Assembly (NCBI GenBank): GCA_963575645.1
Contig: OY754471.1
Coordinates: 32,930,401-32,994,400, forward strand
DNA length: 64,000 nt
Source: Xanthostigma xanthostigma
Taxonomy: Eukaryota; Arthropoda; Insecta; Raphidioptera; Raphidiidae
Direction: 5' to 3'
Position 1 is the stretch's first letter. Each line of letters begins with the position of its first letter. Position numbers and translations under genes: made by a program. Below, piece by piece: positions 23,886 to 35,288 of the stretch. Below the pieces are notes generated by a model. The model was not told the DNA's origin. It ran no database searches and was given only the letters and a program-made list of their open reading frames with translations.

Positions 23886-24275
23886 CCCATATTCACTGAA
23901 CGTAAGTATTTATTCGGTTCATTTGTTCTTCAGGTAGCTATTCCTCCGATAATTCACCAAACATAATTATATTTATTGCAGGCAACTGCCGTTATAAAAT
24001 ATCTATTCTGTTATTACTTCCAGGGTATAAATATTTACTCACATGATAAAATTAAAATGGCCGTTACATAGATCATAATATTACCTAACATAATATAAAC
24101 ATGCAGTATTATAAAAAATAAAGAATAGTTACTTCTTACCACAACAGTTTTATTAGCGGATGTACATTTCGGGAGCTATGCTCTCATCTTCAGCAAACAC
24201 TAAACTAAGGTTATTATATGGAGTATAATATCTGCAGTTGCTCTTGTGAATTTATTTATCTGAAACAATATTTTT
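23886..24275 (+). repeat. Dispersed repeat, copy 2, carrying an insertion
   Basis: Aligns with 12776-13025 from TATTCACTGAACGTAAG to ATATCTGCAGTTGCTCTTGT. It differs by scattered changes and by the 107-bp insertion at 24113-24219. Confidence 0.7.
24113..24219 (-). mobile_element. 107-bp retroelement-like insertion with hammerhead-like box
   Basis: The insertion is bounded by an imperfect 10-bp target duplication (GCAGTATTAT left, GGAGTATAAT right) and is absent from the paralogous copy at 12.8 kb. On the minus strand it holds CTGAAGATGAGAGC, then ATAGCTCCCGAAATGT, followed by AATAAAACTGTTGTGG. It is a short 5'-truncated-type insertion. The box is shared with 3691, 37921, 38381 and 43405. Confidence 0.7.
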
Positions 24276-24289
24276 CTTAAAGTGTGCAT

Positions 24290-24639
24290 CTATGTATGTA
24301 TTTAGAATCGTTTTTTGTGCAATGTCCACTTCGAAACAACATTTTCTACGCATTTATATCAAAATTTCGCCAGAAAACACGATATTTTCACATTAGACTG
24401 CTCCTGATGTTAGGAAATTGTAATTATATAATCACATACTAAGGATAATTATTCAAATACGCACATAAATTTGGAAATATAGATGAAAATGATAAGAAAT
24501 CCTTTCCAACAAATTGGCCGAAAGCGCTCAAAAATTAAATAAAATAATTTTTGGAAAGGATTTCTTATCATTTTCATCACATACTAAGGATACTGTCAAA
24601 TCAACTTTTTTTGACAACCCTTTCTGCAACCCAGCATAA
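24290..24639. repeat. TTATGCTGGGTTGCAG-family MITE, copy 2 (left end missing)
   Basis: The right end CTTTCTGCAACCCAGCATAA is intact. Interior blocks (TTTTCTACGC, CACATTAGACTGCTCCTGATG) match the copy at 32964-33959. No left terminus is seen. A perfect hairpin at 24482-24578 (arms GATGAAAATGATAAGAAATC, then CTTTCCAA) interrupts it. ATCACATACTAAGGAT occurs on both sides of the hairpin, suggesting a later insertion. Confidence 0.65.
24482..24578. repeat. Perfect 28-bp-arm hairpin insertion
   Basis: Arms 24482-24509 and 24551-24578 are exact reverse complements over 28 bp with a 41-bp loop. Perfect identity suggests a young insertion or gene conversion. ATCACATACTAAGGAT appears at about 24430 and again directly after the hairpin. 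Confidence 0.8.
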
Positions 24640-25852
24640 TATTTTTTAGAATTCTGTGCCGTAGGTTACACAAAAAAAATTGGGAATCCTATTGTTCTCA
24701 ATATTCAATCTGTCTCTGCGTCTGTTCTACCACAAAGCTATTCGCTCGATATGAGTTTAATTTATTGATCAGTTTTACGCCCAAGGAGTAACATATTTTA
24801 GATATTTATAATAGAACGTTGCCTAAGTTGCATTTTGTACGTGAATATTTTATGTACTAGGTACGTTGTTCAACATGTCCGGTCAATCTGCACTTCCGTA
24901 ATTATGTTGAAACTTGGAATATTAATTTAGTTTATGCAAATTTCTAATTACGAACTTGGGTAATTAATTCGAGAAATATAGTTATGAACAAAAATAATGT
25001 AATATCTTTAGCACACTTAAGTAAGATTAAAAGCGATAACCTCTCTCGTTTGAGAAATAAGTACCGAATATCCGATTGAAACTGAATATGAAATTGTGGT
25101 GAAAATATATTAACAATTACCATATTTTGTTCATCTCCGACTGGAACGCGCTTCGGACACAGAACGGATGTGTTAATACGTGAGCCTTTTAAGGCTGGAA
25201 ACAGTGCTCACCGACGGTCGTACTGCTGAATTGATGGTAAAAATAGAATCGCTTGTGTAATGTACAGTTGCGAACAGAAATTAATCCTTTTGCAGTGGGC
25301 TCTTTAATATCTGCATAATGTACTTAGCACTCAAGCATAACTACCAGATAAAATATTATGATTAAACAACAAATTTTAACTCAATATCATGGTTTGACGC
25401 ATTGTGAACGACTATGGATACATTTTTCTCGATAACGATGAGAAATCTACGATATGTGAATACTTAAATGAAAAACGGCATTTGTCCCGCTATATGTCCC
25501 GTATATCAGGGTAAAATGGGATACCCTAATAGTTTTTATTATCAATCATCATAAATTTCTCTTTTAAAGCTAAGGAAGCAAAAGAACAAACAAATCAACG
25601 TTACTTATTAAAGTGCTACAAAACTAAATATTAACCACCACAATACATAAACAGGTTAGAAAAACAAGTGCTTATTAATTTTTTAACGAAAACACTGATT
25701 TTGAGACGTTATTTATATAGCATAAACGGCTGTCTAAATGCCGTGGATCGCTCATGAAGGTCACGCGCCGACTGACGACCAATCAAAGCGAGCCATTTGA
25801 CACTTTGCATGGCGTTTCATTCGAGCCGCATGAGGGATTCCGCTACCCTACT
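24640..25852. other. No gene recognised
   Basis: AT-rich DNA without a recognised repeat. The last 100 bp before the Harbinger exon are GC-richer. Confidence 0.35.
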
Positions 25853-26071
25853 ATGCCTCCCCTACCCTACTATTTATACAAACAAAAAAAAAAGAAAAAA
25901 CGAAGAAGATATCATGTTCACCCAATACTTGTAGAACGGCTAATTGAAGGCGAATTCTGTACACTGTTTTCAGAATTGCGAGAAGATGAGGAAAATCTGT
26001 TGGTTAAATTTTGTTTGTACTGTACAAAAGTACGTACGCGCGTACATACATTATCATGGCTCGTCGTTTGA
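25853..26071 (+). pseudogene. PIF/Harbinger-type transposase N-terminal exon (HARBI1-like)
   Basis: From an in-frame ATG at 25853 the product reads MPPLPYYLYKQKKKKKRRR, then YHVHPILVERLIEGEFCTLF, then SELREDEEN. The basic stretch, the (Y/F)WVHP-like box, the EGEF block and LREDEE form the N-terminus of insect PIF/Harbinger transposases and domesticated HARBI1-like proteins. The family then continues into an RMS box, which is not seen; after EDEEN the sequence diverges. Either the exon ends here (a GTTAAA follows at about 26001) or the copy is truncated. No DDE domain is found downstream. The open frame extends upstream to 25754 without similarity. Confidence 0.55.
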
Positions 26072-26192
26072 CTGACGCAATTCAACCGAGGAGCTCGACC
26101 GACGATTCCCGTCAGCACGACGTAGCTATACGAGCGTAGGATGTTGTCAGCGCTGCACTGAACGCGTAATACACTTGCATTGATATAGATAC

Positions 26193-26227
26193 GCCCGACC
26201 GACGTACGCGCTGACGGTCGGTCGGGC
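26193..26227. repeat. Short GC-rich palindrome
   Basis: GCCCGACCGAC and GTCGGTCGGGC are exact inverted repeats of 11 bp separated by 13 bp, just downstream of the Harbinger fragment. They may be an element end, but no second copy was found. Confidence 0.5.
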
Positions 26228-27133
26228 AGTGTTTTCAGTCTTAATATTAGACATTGCTACCGTAAATATATGTATAAACGAAATTGCCTTGCACATTGTA
26301 CGTTATTAATATAAGTTTATAAAAATACACTAAACGGATAGAATCTTAATTGAACACCGTCCATAATTCCATAATCAGTAAAAACAACAAAACTTCCCTT
26401 TTACCGATTCAAGACGCACCCTGTAGTTTAATCTCTAACCTAAGTATATAATATTGCAGTTTACAAATCACATGATCAGTAAAGAAAACAAACTTTCTTC
26501 CCTTCTGTGTTATGTACTTTAGTTCATAGGGTAACGTCGCATTAGTGGTAAACATAAGAAACTTTTTTGCTAACAGGGGCATTATATCGTAAATATGGAT
26601 TTACGTTGAAGTTCCGGTCACAGCGATCATTTGTGTAAATGCTGTTGAAAAAGTTTGCGCTTAGAAAAATGTCTTTTTAACTTTTCCAGCATTTTTGCAT
26701 TCAACGGTAAGGGCATTTCTATATATAGGTACATGAATTATATGAATATCTCTGTTGACGACTTCTTTAAATGAGCATAGACGAGAAATGCCACCTACTA
26801 TTAAAATAGTTGTAATCTACACGAATCAAGATCACAGGGTGACTTTCTGAAAATTTCCATCAAATACGATAAACTACGCGTGCATCTTCTATAATTTTGG
26901 TGGAAATCTTCAAAATGAAGATTATATTAACCTCAATCCACCTGAAAAAATGCAATTCTGTAACGTAGCTAGCCTTGGAGAAGGAGATAGAGGACTCAAA
27001 ACGGTTCATGTAAATACAACAAAGTGCTTTCAGAGAACTTGGCCTGCACACTCATGAGGTTAGGTTTTCTACCGTGCTCTACGACAAAAGTCTATGTAGC
27101 GCCTATTTTGAGGTAACACAGCGCTATATAAGA
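26228..27133. other. No gene recognised
   Basis: AT-rich DNA; the minus frame at 26860-27051 has no recognisable domain. Confidence 0.35.
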
Positions 27134-27891
27134 AGTATGCAAATTAGGAGATCCCCCCTCTAGTCTAGTTCACATGTCCCTCTTTCACCGAAAATTATGA
27201 TCATGGTGTTATTTGATTCAGACTGACATCTAGAAACTTTTTGAAAAAATTGAAATGGGGGACGAAAAAATTGCAATATTTATAAACATTTTGGTAAAAG
27301 AAAAAAGAGGGGGTTGGTTTTTTGCGAATATCTCAAAAACTATTGCAGATATCTGAAATCGCAAAAAAGATTCTGAAAGAGCAGGAAAATTCTTACACAA
27401 AAGTCTCATTTCCCGTAACTCTACTACCAATATTTCTAATTTTAATTTAGAAGTGAAAATAGGGCTAAAATGTTTTTCTATTTTTTATACGACAAACTAG
27501 AAGGTATGAAAATATTGAAAACTATATAAAAAATATGTTTAGCCCTATTTTCACCTCTAAATTAAATTTAGAAATATTGCTGGTAGAGTTCCTGGAGATG
27601 AATTTTTTTTGTAGGGAATTTTCTGCTCTTTCAGAATTTTTGTTTTTTATTTCAGATATCTGCAATTGTTTTTGAGATATTCGCAAAAAACAACCCCCAC
27701 TTTTTTCTTTTACTAAAATGTTTATAACTTTTGCAATTTTTTCGTCTCCCACTTCAATTTTTTCAAAAAATTTCTAGATGGCAATTCGAATCGAATGAAA
27801 CCATGATCATAATTTTCGGTGAAGGAGGACTGGAATTCATCAAAAAGGGACATGTGAACCAGATTACTTCCGTTCCCTAGTTTGCACACAT
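27134..27891. repeat. Foldback element FB6
   Basis: Arms of about 350 bp with a loop of about 60 bp. Termini are GTATGCAAATTAGG and CCTAGTTTGCACAC. Shared arm blocks are GGTTCACATGTCC-like, CCGAAAATTATGATCATGGT, GAATATCTCAAAAAC and AGCCCTATTTTCAC. Arm identity is about 85-90 percent. The two minus frames in it (27230-27430 and 27522-27752) only reflect the mirrored arms. Confidence 0.85.
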
Positions 27892-28802
27892 AATAATCGC
27901 AAGCTCACTAATTATTTCATTAAAAACTATTTCATTTCAGTATTTATCTGTTCATTAATTTTGAAATTACAAACTGCTTTGTATATTATGATTTTTATAA
28001 ATGTTAGCATTCGGTTCGAAGAGGACCGAATATATATTAACGCAATTGAAGGACGAATGTAAACGATATATTCTCTTTGAAAAAATCTATGTATGGACAT
28101 GCGCACTGAAAAAGTGTGGGCTGATAAATGCTTGAGTGAAGAACAGCTTGAAAAGTAGAGCAGTTAAACACTATAATCTTGATATATTAAAACATCCTGA
28201 CTGCATGTTCTGGTGGTATACCTATATTATATGAAACGTCGTAAAATCCGACCATATTTAACTTTTCAACGGTGACTAATTTGCCGGATTATTATAAATA
28301 ATTAGGTCGTAAGCTTGCAGTACTAAAGTTCACAGTAAAACGGATTATTATTAGTGCGTCAGTTGGTTGATAATCCTACTGACAGATGCCGCTAATTACT
28401 CAAATTAGTAAATACTTCAATTAAATTACCTGCATATTCTGCTATTTGAAAACAGTTGTTTAATTTATTGTTGATCGTTCTTTCTTTGAAAATATAGCGA
28501 AATTATAGTTATTCCCAGAGTGTTTAGAAACTTTAAACGGTGGTGTGTCTGGATACAACGCCAGTGTAAAAACTTCATGGTTTTCGTAGTATTGAAACTA
28601 TTTTAATTTTAAAATTTTAAAAAACACTTGCCCGCGACTATAAAAATAGTATGTTGTGAATAGTTGAAAATTACTCAAAATGAGAACTTACTGTTAAAAT
28701 ATCATTATCTTTTTAGTCCAAAAAATAATTCAATCCGGTGTTTTGACCATTTTGAAATCTGGATGAAATAAGCACGTTTTTGAGATTATGAGTACGAAAT
28801 AC
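27892..28802. other. No gene recognised
   Basis: AT-rich spacer between two foldbacks; no structure supported. Confidence 0.4.
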
Positions 28803-29232
28803 TGCCACTTGCGGTTGTGCCATTTGCGGTCAGAACAATTATCGTCCCACTTGCGGTCAATCGATATTATTAAAAGAAAACTATGTTATGACTTATGAGT
28901 AACCCCACTTGCGGTCAAAGAAAATTTCAAAATTTCCAATGGGTTTTTTTTTTAAATACAGCATCCCGTAATCAAGTTTTAAGAAACTCTCCCATACGTC
29001 CATACCCCCTTTGCCTTTCAGTGCGCAACAAAAAACCATCGCATCAACAGCACCCCGTAATTGTTTTTTAAGGAACTCCCCCGTACCACCTTCAATTTTC
29101 ACCGCGCAACAAAAACACCATCGCATCAACAGCATCGATTTTCAAAGTTATTTCCTTGACCGCAAGTGAGATCACCCCTGACGTTATTTGCATTTTATCA
29201 TATTGATTGACCGCAAGTTGGAGGACACCATG
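28803..29232. repeat. Foldback FB7 with CCACTTGCGGTCAA boxes and a tandem loop
   Basis: Boxes of CCACTTGCGGTCAA or close variants occur at 28803, 28819, 28848 and 28907 in direct orientation and at about 29157 and 29212 inverted. The segments between them pair as arms. The loop holds two head-to-tail copies of an 85-89-bp unit (CAGCA(T/C)CCCGTAAT ... CCATCGCATCAA), which explains the repeated AMVFCCAL-like peptide in the minus frame. Not a gene. Confidence 0.7.
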
Positions 29233-29731
29233 CGTAAAAAAAATAAACATCTCGAAAACCATTAAGTTTTTATTGGGGTCATGTTCTGTTTTCTTGATAG
29301 CAGGTGGCCAGTTTTACGGAAGGCTCTGTGGACAATGGACATCCTGTATAAGTTAATTTAATTATCGTTAATTGTTGCTTTCAAGAGTTTTTTTTTATTT
29401 AGCGAAAGCCATTATATTTCTGATCAAATTGATGACTTTATTATAACTACCTACTCAAGTTGAATTATATAAAATTCTAGGAATTGTTTATTTTGTATTT
29501 AAAACTACATACTTTTAATTAGATGTTTGTTAATGTGAATTTAATTTCGTTAAAAGCAAGCGCAATTAAAATTGCAAACGAAAATTAATTCCGTCATTAA
29601 CTTTTATAATTACATCACTACTGTGTTACATTGATCCAGATAAAATCACTGTAAACGAATAATTTGATTATTGATAGTGTGATGCACGCCACTGACACTG
29701 CGCGCATTGGTGGAAGCAGGTAGAAGAGTTT

Positions 29732-29746
29732 CGAACATTCGAGAAA
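29732..29746 (+). promoter_or_regulatory. Heat-shock element in the interrupted LTR
   Basis: cGAAcaTTCgaGAAa is three perfect alternating pentamers of the heat-shock-factor site, identical to that at 40866-40880. Its retention in two diverged copies argues that it belongs to the LTR family. Confidence 0.5.
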
Positions 29747-29775
29747 CTGTGGTACCTATAGGGTATATATCACGG

Positions 29776-30095
29776 CGTCCCAACGAAAACTTGTACCCCT
29801 ATAAAACTCGGCAAAATAAACGTTTTGACAAAAAAAAAAAAAAAAAAACACGTCGATTCTTATATCAAAGGGAACCAATTTTTATGCAAAAATCATTCCT
29901 GCAACTCTAGGCCTGTGCGGGGGCTAACAGACTAACAGACAAACAGACGCACAGAGTCTTTCCAAAAAAATGTTCTTTGGATTCGGGGGACCTCAAAACG
30001 AAAAAAATATTGTAAAATTTTGAAAACTGAATTTTAACCTAAACTAGTACCATTCCCTCACTAGTGGATTAGAATGGTGAAATATCTAATCACGG
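29776..30095 (+). repeat. Dispersed repeat with CAGACGCACAGAGT box, copy 1
   Basis: The block ACAAACAGACGCACAGAGTC, TTTCCAAAAA, TTTGGATTCGGGGGACCTC to AACCTAAACTA recurs at 51790-52015. It includes a 19-A run at 29831-29849. Class uncertain, possibly SINE-like; it sits inside an LTR. Confidence 0.65.
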
Positions 30096-30387
30096 AGGGA
30101 AAATAGAGAGACTTCAAACTACTAATATTTACCATTGCAACGATAAATAAATCAGCAATGAATGTGGCTACGGCTAAGAAACTGTCAAAATAATATCAAC
30201 GAAAAAAAGATTTTGTAAAAACATAGTAATAAGTAAAATAAAAAATCTTTTTTTTTTAAATAGCATGTTAGTCATTTTTGACAGAAGCAATCACTAGATT
30301 ACATTTCAAAGTAAAATTGATTTTCAAAAAATCCTAAATTACAACAAAACAGTATGTAACAAGACCTACTTCCGAAAGGTTTACATA

Positions 30388-31237
30388 ATATAGTCAGTGT
30401 GCCCGTCGGCAAAAATTTTACTGACCAATACTCTCCCCAAACTTTGTATATGGCTTCATTAGGCCTAGTCTGACACCTATTTCCTCTATGACTTTTTTTG
30501 ATTTTAGGGTGTTTTCCCTCTAAATTTTCCGAAACATGTCATTTTGACGGTGACATGACACTATCCCCGAACCATTATCCCCGACAACAATATCCCCGAT
30601 TTAATCCCCGAACGACATTATCCCCGACGACAATATCCCCGATTTTAATCCCCAAACGACATTATCCCCGACGACAATATCCCCGATTTTAATCCCCGAA
30701 CGACATTATCCCCGACGACATTATATCCACGATGTCGATATCCTCGCAACAATATCCTCGATTTTCCGGGTTATATTACGATTTTTCGGAATTAAAAAGC
30801 CTGGTTTTAGTAACCTGATGCGGTCGGTAATTATTCTGTCGGTAATCTATAGGATTTGGTTATTTTTTACTATAGGGTTATTTCTTTCAAGTCGAGCGAG
30901 CGAAGCGAGCGAGCCATTGCCTTAGGGATATTGTCGTCGGGGATATTGTCGTTCGAGGATAATGACGCGGGGATAATGTCGTCGGGGATAAAGACATGGA
31001 ATCCATTTTGACGACATGTAAAAATTTATAGATACTGTTTGTTTTTTTAATTGGATAGCTTAAAAACTTCAGCCAAAACGCTAAAATAATGTTCTCTGAC
31101 AAATAACATGAATCACCTTGAATATGTCGACATATTCGAGGTGTCAGACATTTTAAGTCGTCTAATGAAGTCATATACAAAGTTTGGTGAGAGTATTTGT
31201 CAGTAAATTTTTTGCCGACGGGCACTCTGACTAACAC
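30388..31237. repeat. Foldback FB8 with TTATCCCCGACGAC repeats
   Basis: Outer arms of about 90 bp: AGTCAGTGTGCCCGTCGGCA at the left and TGCCGACGGGCACTCTGACT at the right, with ACTTTGTATATG and TCTGACACCT inside. Inner arms are built from TTATCCCCGACGAC-type units. On the plus side a 44-bp tandem unit runs at 30558-30746 and the mirrored side (about 30915-30995) has fewer units. The 185-codon minus frame at 30887-31444 overlaps this repeat and is not supported as a gene. Confidence 0.8.
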
Positions 31238-32007
31238 ATTATAAGCGCTAGTTTTGTTATAAGAACACCACTCCACACAGCACAGACTGACGCCAACAAT
31301 GCGGAAATCGTTGTCTATAAAAACTTCGAACACGGAATATATTGTGTATGTCGGTGATTCGACATAATTTATAGTTGTCCCTATTGATAGTCTTTGTACT
31401 TGAATGACCTTAGTCAAAACGGCTTGCAGACATGCAAGCTGCAATTGACCCAGACACTATTGACTTCTCCATCACCCTAAATAATTTCAAAGCACTTGTT
31501 GGCATTTAACCTTATAACAGCTAACAGTTCAAAATTAACATTAAAAACAATTTCACAAATTTCGAATAGTGATTATCAATTTTAATTTGAGAACTAAGAA
31601 GTGTCAATAAAGTCCAAACATTAATGTTTATTGAAATTAAAGGCAACTATACCTAATAAGAAACAAGCCTATATTAATTTTTAACTACCCCCTACAAAAT
31701 GGCTATTTTACATGCATATATGCAGGCATCTAAAGTGACCAATTACGCACTAGTGCAGTAAAGTAAAACAATATAGCCTAGCTAACCAATTTCATAGTAA
31801 ATCTCTGTTTGTGTTAGTTTTTTTTCTATCCTACTATTAGAAGTGACTTGTTCAAAAGTGAGGTGTCAAAAATTTTGAAAATGAAGTAAAAACCATCAAT
31901 TTTATATGACGTGCGTGCAAAAAATACCTTATGTATCTCGTGCGTAATAGTATTATGACCCGTGTGACTTAAAACTCATTAAACTTATTGAGCTTGTAAT
32001 ATTAAGA
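31238..32007. other. No gene supported
   Basis: Contains the N-terminal part of the 185-codon minus frame (31240-31444). Its product reads plausibly (TTINYVESPTYTIYSVFEVF) but I recognise no domain, and the frame runs into a repeat. The stretch at 31685-31713 is shared with 7897-7925. Confidence 0.3.
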
Positions 32008-32440
32008 CCGCTGCAGACGAGGGTAGAAACGCTGCTAGAAACACTGTTTGGAGTTCTGCTAGCCGGTAGGCTGGACACGAAGCTGCTAGCTCACAAGATA
32101 GGTTTTAAAATTAGAACAGGGCCTATTTTCCTTGCTAGGTCTGCTGCTAGGTATGAGCAAGAACCAATCAGGAAGTAGTATCTTGTCATGCGGGCGACTT
32201 GAACAAGCGCCCACAAACTAACATGGCGTCATTCTGCTTAGTTAGACAACAGACACGTTTTGATCTGTGTTCATATTTGAACTGTTACTGCGCGCGAACC
32301 AGATCTATCCACAAAACAAGCTTGAAAAGACGTCTCGTGTGAAGCGGGCACATAACAGCAATCAAGAAAACCAGCGCTAGAAAACTAGTAGGCAAATCTT
32401 GCAAGGAATTTAGCAGCGTTTCTAGCCTCATGTGCAGCGG
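32008..32440. repeat. MITE with CCGCTGCA ends
   Basis: Termini CCGCTGCAGACGAGG and CCTCATGTGCAGCGG are inverted copies; both continue into TAGAAACGCTGCTA (about 28 of 31 bp matching). The 433-bp interior is not paired and has several GCTGCTAG repeats. No coding frame. No target duplication was recognised. Confidence 0.75.
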
Positions 32441-32963
32441 CTTTTACTCATTACAACACTTGATATACAATTTATTCTATTCCAGTCTCATTATATATTG
32501 CTTTGAAGAATTGTAAACACATTTGTAAATTATGCACGCTCTCTTTATTATGACAGAAACATATTTTTGTGGATCAGAACAAAGAAATCATAATTTTTAA
32601 TATTGTTTCATAACTTTTCTCATCTTTGATAAAAAGCTTTTAACCACGTAACAAAACTAAAGAAGTTGAGTTGAAAGGATTTCGATAATCACAAAAGAAG
32701 GAAAGAAACGGTACAGCGCTGCCAATTACGTCTTTCATCGTACGTTCTGATCAATAAGTTGTCTTTTGCTTTTTCGCCACGTACAGTGTTTATTGGCACT
32801 GTATATAATAATGTATATAATATAGATATACAATCACAGAAGTCACCTGACAGAAGGTCAGTAGCCAAATCATATTCTTAGGCCCACGATAACTTGTATA
32901 GTAAAATATTAAAGTAAATAAAAAGGGACCGAGCGACGACGAGTTTAGTGTAGGTAATAAGTC

Positions 32964-33959
32964 TTATGCTGGGTTGCAGAAAGGGTTGTCAAAAATCTGA
33001 TTGGACAATGACCTTAGATTGTGAACATACAGTATGTAAACACGTAAGGTGCACATAGGGAAATTAGCATTGGGAAAAAATACTTGGATCAGAGTTAGCC
33101 ATGACTGCATTAATTGTTATTTCTATTGAATTATCGTGGTAATCTTGAGTATTTCTATTTTATTTAGATTTATTTTTATTTTGCTTGGCTCTTTTAATAA
33201 TAAAAAGCTCTTATAAATAATTATTTTAATTTTTTTGTATAAAAATAAAACAAAAAAACAACTCCATCTGTTTGGAAACATTTCATTCAAAAATTGTCTG
33301 ACTGGTATGACGTATGCGCGTTGGTAAATCAGTGACCCAATGTCTTTAGGTTCAACACGAATAGGCGGAGATATTTGATCTCGCACCATATTTAAGTACT
33401 TTTGGGAACTTAATGTCTTATTAATAAAAAAGGCCGATTATGTTGTAATCATTTGAATATTTTCTTCGGTAGTATACACATTCATTTTGCAAAAGAATAT
33501 TATCTGTCAAATTGAAAAACAAGATTTCAAGGCTCACTCTGATCCAGTCATTTTTTCCCAATTTCTCTATGTGCACCTTACGTGTTTACATACTGAATAT
33601 ATATTTCTGCATATGAAAAGCGTTGTCGAATTTTAAATCGATCCTGCTCGAAAAATAATTGATCAATGAAACGACATTTTACTTAAACTATGCAGTTAAC
33701 ATCGTTTTTTGTACAGTTTCTACTTCTAAACAAAGTTTTTCTACGCCTTTTGATCAACATTTAGCACAAAGGAAGTTTATTCTATACATATAAAGCATTC
33801 ATTTGGTTTTTTGTGAATACAATCTAATGTTATAGATGACATGGAGTTTAAATGCGACATTAGACTGCTCCTGATGTAGAAAAACTGTAATTATATTATC
33901 ACAATCTAAGGTCATTGTCAAATCAAAATTGTTGACAATGCTTTCTGCAACCCAGCACT
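32964..33959. mobile_element. TTATGCTGGGTTGCAG-family element, long copy 3
   Basis: Left end TTATGCTGGGTTGCAGAAAG and right end CTTTCTGCAACCCAGCA are near-perfect inverted repeats. A second pair of inverted segments (GTGCACATAGGGAAAT at 33050 and TCTCTATGTGCACC at about 33565) lies further in. It is more than twice the length of copy 1. It contains a mariner-like transposase relic on the minus strand, so it is either a decayed parent of the MITE family or a copy with another element inside. Confidence 0.75.
33250..33400 (-). pseudogene. Mariner-superfamily transposase catalytic fragment
   Basis: The minus frame reads MVRDQISPPIRVEPKDIGSL, then IYQRAYVIPVRQFLNEMFPN, then RW. This matches the segment around the second catalytic aspartate in insect Tc1/mariner transposases (usually ...YQQDGAPxH...VRxFLNExFPNRWIG). 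The aspartate box itself appears lost in YQRAYV, and the sequence becomes unrelated after RW. It is a fragment of under 50 recognisable residues. Confidence 0.5.
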
Positions 33960-34078
33960 AGATTGCTTAAATCATTAAAGATATACCTATTTAAACAATG
34001 TATATAAAAAATATTGAACATAAAAAATTAAAAAAAGTCCGTCACAGCATGTACTTATTTTAAGATTTGTCTGTGTCA

Positions 34079-34436
34079 TTTTTAACCGACTTCAACAAAA
34101 AGGAGGAGGTTCTATGTTCGTCTGTATATTTTTTTTTTATTTGTGTGCATCTCAGAGGTGGTCCCATCGGAACCAAGTCAGGATCTGATGATGGAATCCG
34201 GAGAAATCGAGGGAAACTCTCAAATTTCAAAGGCACGCATAATGTTTTTTATTTATCGATTATTATTATTATATATAAAAAGTGAAAAATAATTGCGTAT
34301 TGAAATGTTTTGGAGTCTGTGTCAGCCAAAATGAAATCTATTCCAAGAAATACACCGACTCCAAAACATTTCAATACGCAATTATTTTTTACTTTTTAGT
34401 GTAAAGTCGGTTCAATTTTTTTGTTAAAAATATTTT
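34079..34436 (+). repeat. AACCGACTTCAA-family repeat, copy B
   Basis: Same order as copy A at 10308: TTTTTAACCGACTTCAACAA, GGTGGTCCCATCGGAACCAA, GAAATCGAGGGAAACTCTC, then the hairpin with AATTGCGTATTGAAATGTTT. It ends in GTCGGTTCAATTTTTTTG. It is uninterrupted and gives the empty site for the 1.58-kb insertion in copy A. Confidence 0.75.
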
Positions 34437-35257
34437 ATTACAAAAACTTATGCATGTCTCTAAAATACTACAGCAGGTGTCAAGGTCGTGTAATATCAAA
34501 GTCAATGAGCAAGTGTCGCGTCTGTGATTGTTTTCTGTGGTTGCGGATACGCAATGACTCAAGAAAAATAAAAGGTCATTTCATTTCCCTGATATTGACA
34601 TCATCACAATATTTATTTATTTTTCCGTTTCTCCTTTGAATACTTTTTTTATTTAGTCCAATTTCATTTTATTTACTTTAAAAATTAATTGTTCGCTGAG
34701 GAAAATCTTATCGTGCCATTGAACTGTTTCAATGATTACTTAAAAAATAACATTTGGATAGTTACTTCTTAGTGAGCAATATTTTACAAATATTTTAAAA
34801 GCAAATTATTTGAGCTTACTCTTGAATTCAGAATTCAGGCATAATTTAGATACCCCAAAATTGACTCTAAATGTAGTACAAATAATTATGTGCGTCTTCT
34901 TCAGAGATAATAAAATAATTTTGATAACAGTTTTTTTTTCTGTAAAACTTCCGGAATAACTACTACTATTTTGCCCCATCGCTTCATTGCAGTTCTCTAA
35001 TTTAGCTGTAAATCGAAAATTTTATTTATGCTAAGTGCGCTTAACTGTGGTTCACTTTCCGAACTATATCAGTGTTGAATAAAGTCACGCCACCCTTAAA
35101 TTAACTTACTGATCGAGAAACCCGATTTCTTATCTTGCCTTATTTGAATAAATTATTTTATTTAGTGTAGTTCTTTCTACTCTAGTTTACATCCAATTTC
35201 TTTTCGCAAGTGCTCAGAATTTGCATATCCGTGCTCCAATCTGTTGATTATTTGTAT

Positions 35258-35260
<3 letters not shown>
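34437..35260. other. No gene recognised
   Basis: AT-rich spacer with short frames only. Confidence 0.4.

Positions 35261-35288
<28 letters not shown>
35261..35288. repeat. (TG)n microsatellite
   Basis: Fourteen TG units in a row. Confidence 0.95.

Larger units (their letters stand above)
29678..30143 (+). mobile_element. LTR fossil of the 40.8-kb family, interrupted
   Basis: The first about 90 bp (TGTGATGCACGCC to TTCGAACATTCGAGAAA) match the start of the LTR at 40811. The last about 20 bp (ATATTTACCATTGCAACGA) match its end. The middle is occupied by an unrelated dispersed repeat (29776-30095). Old, broken, no internal region. Confidence 0.65.

Noticed and set aside
30887-31444. 185-codon minus open frame
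   Set aside because: The C-terminal part is TTATCCCCG repeat translated (SPTTISP...) and the middle is foldback arm. The N-terminal 65 residues have no recognised domain.
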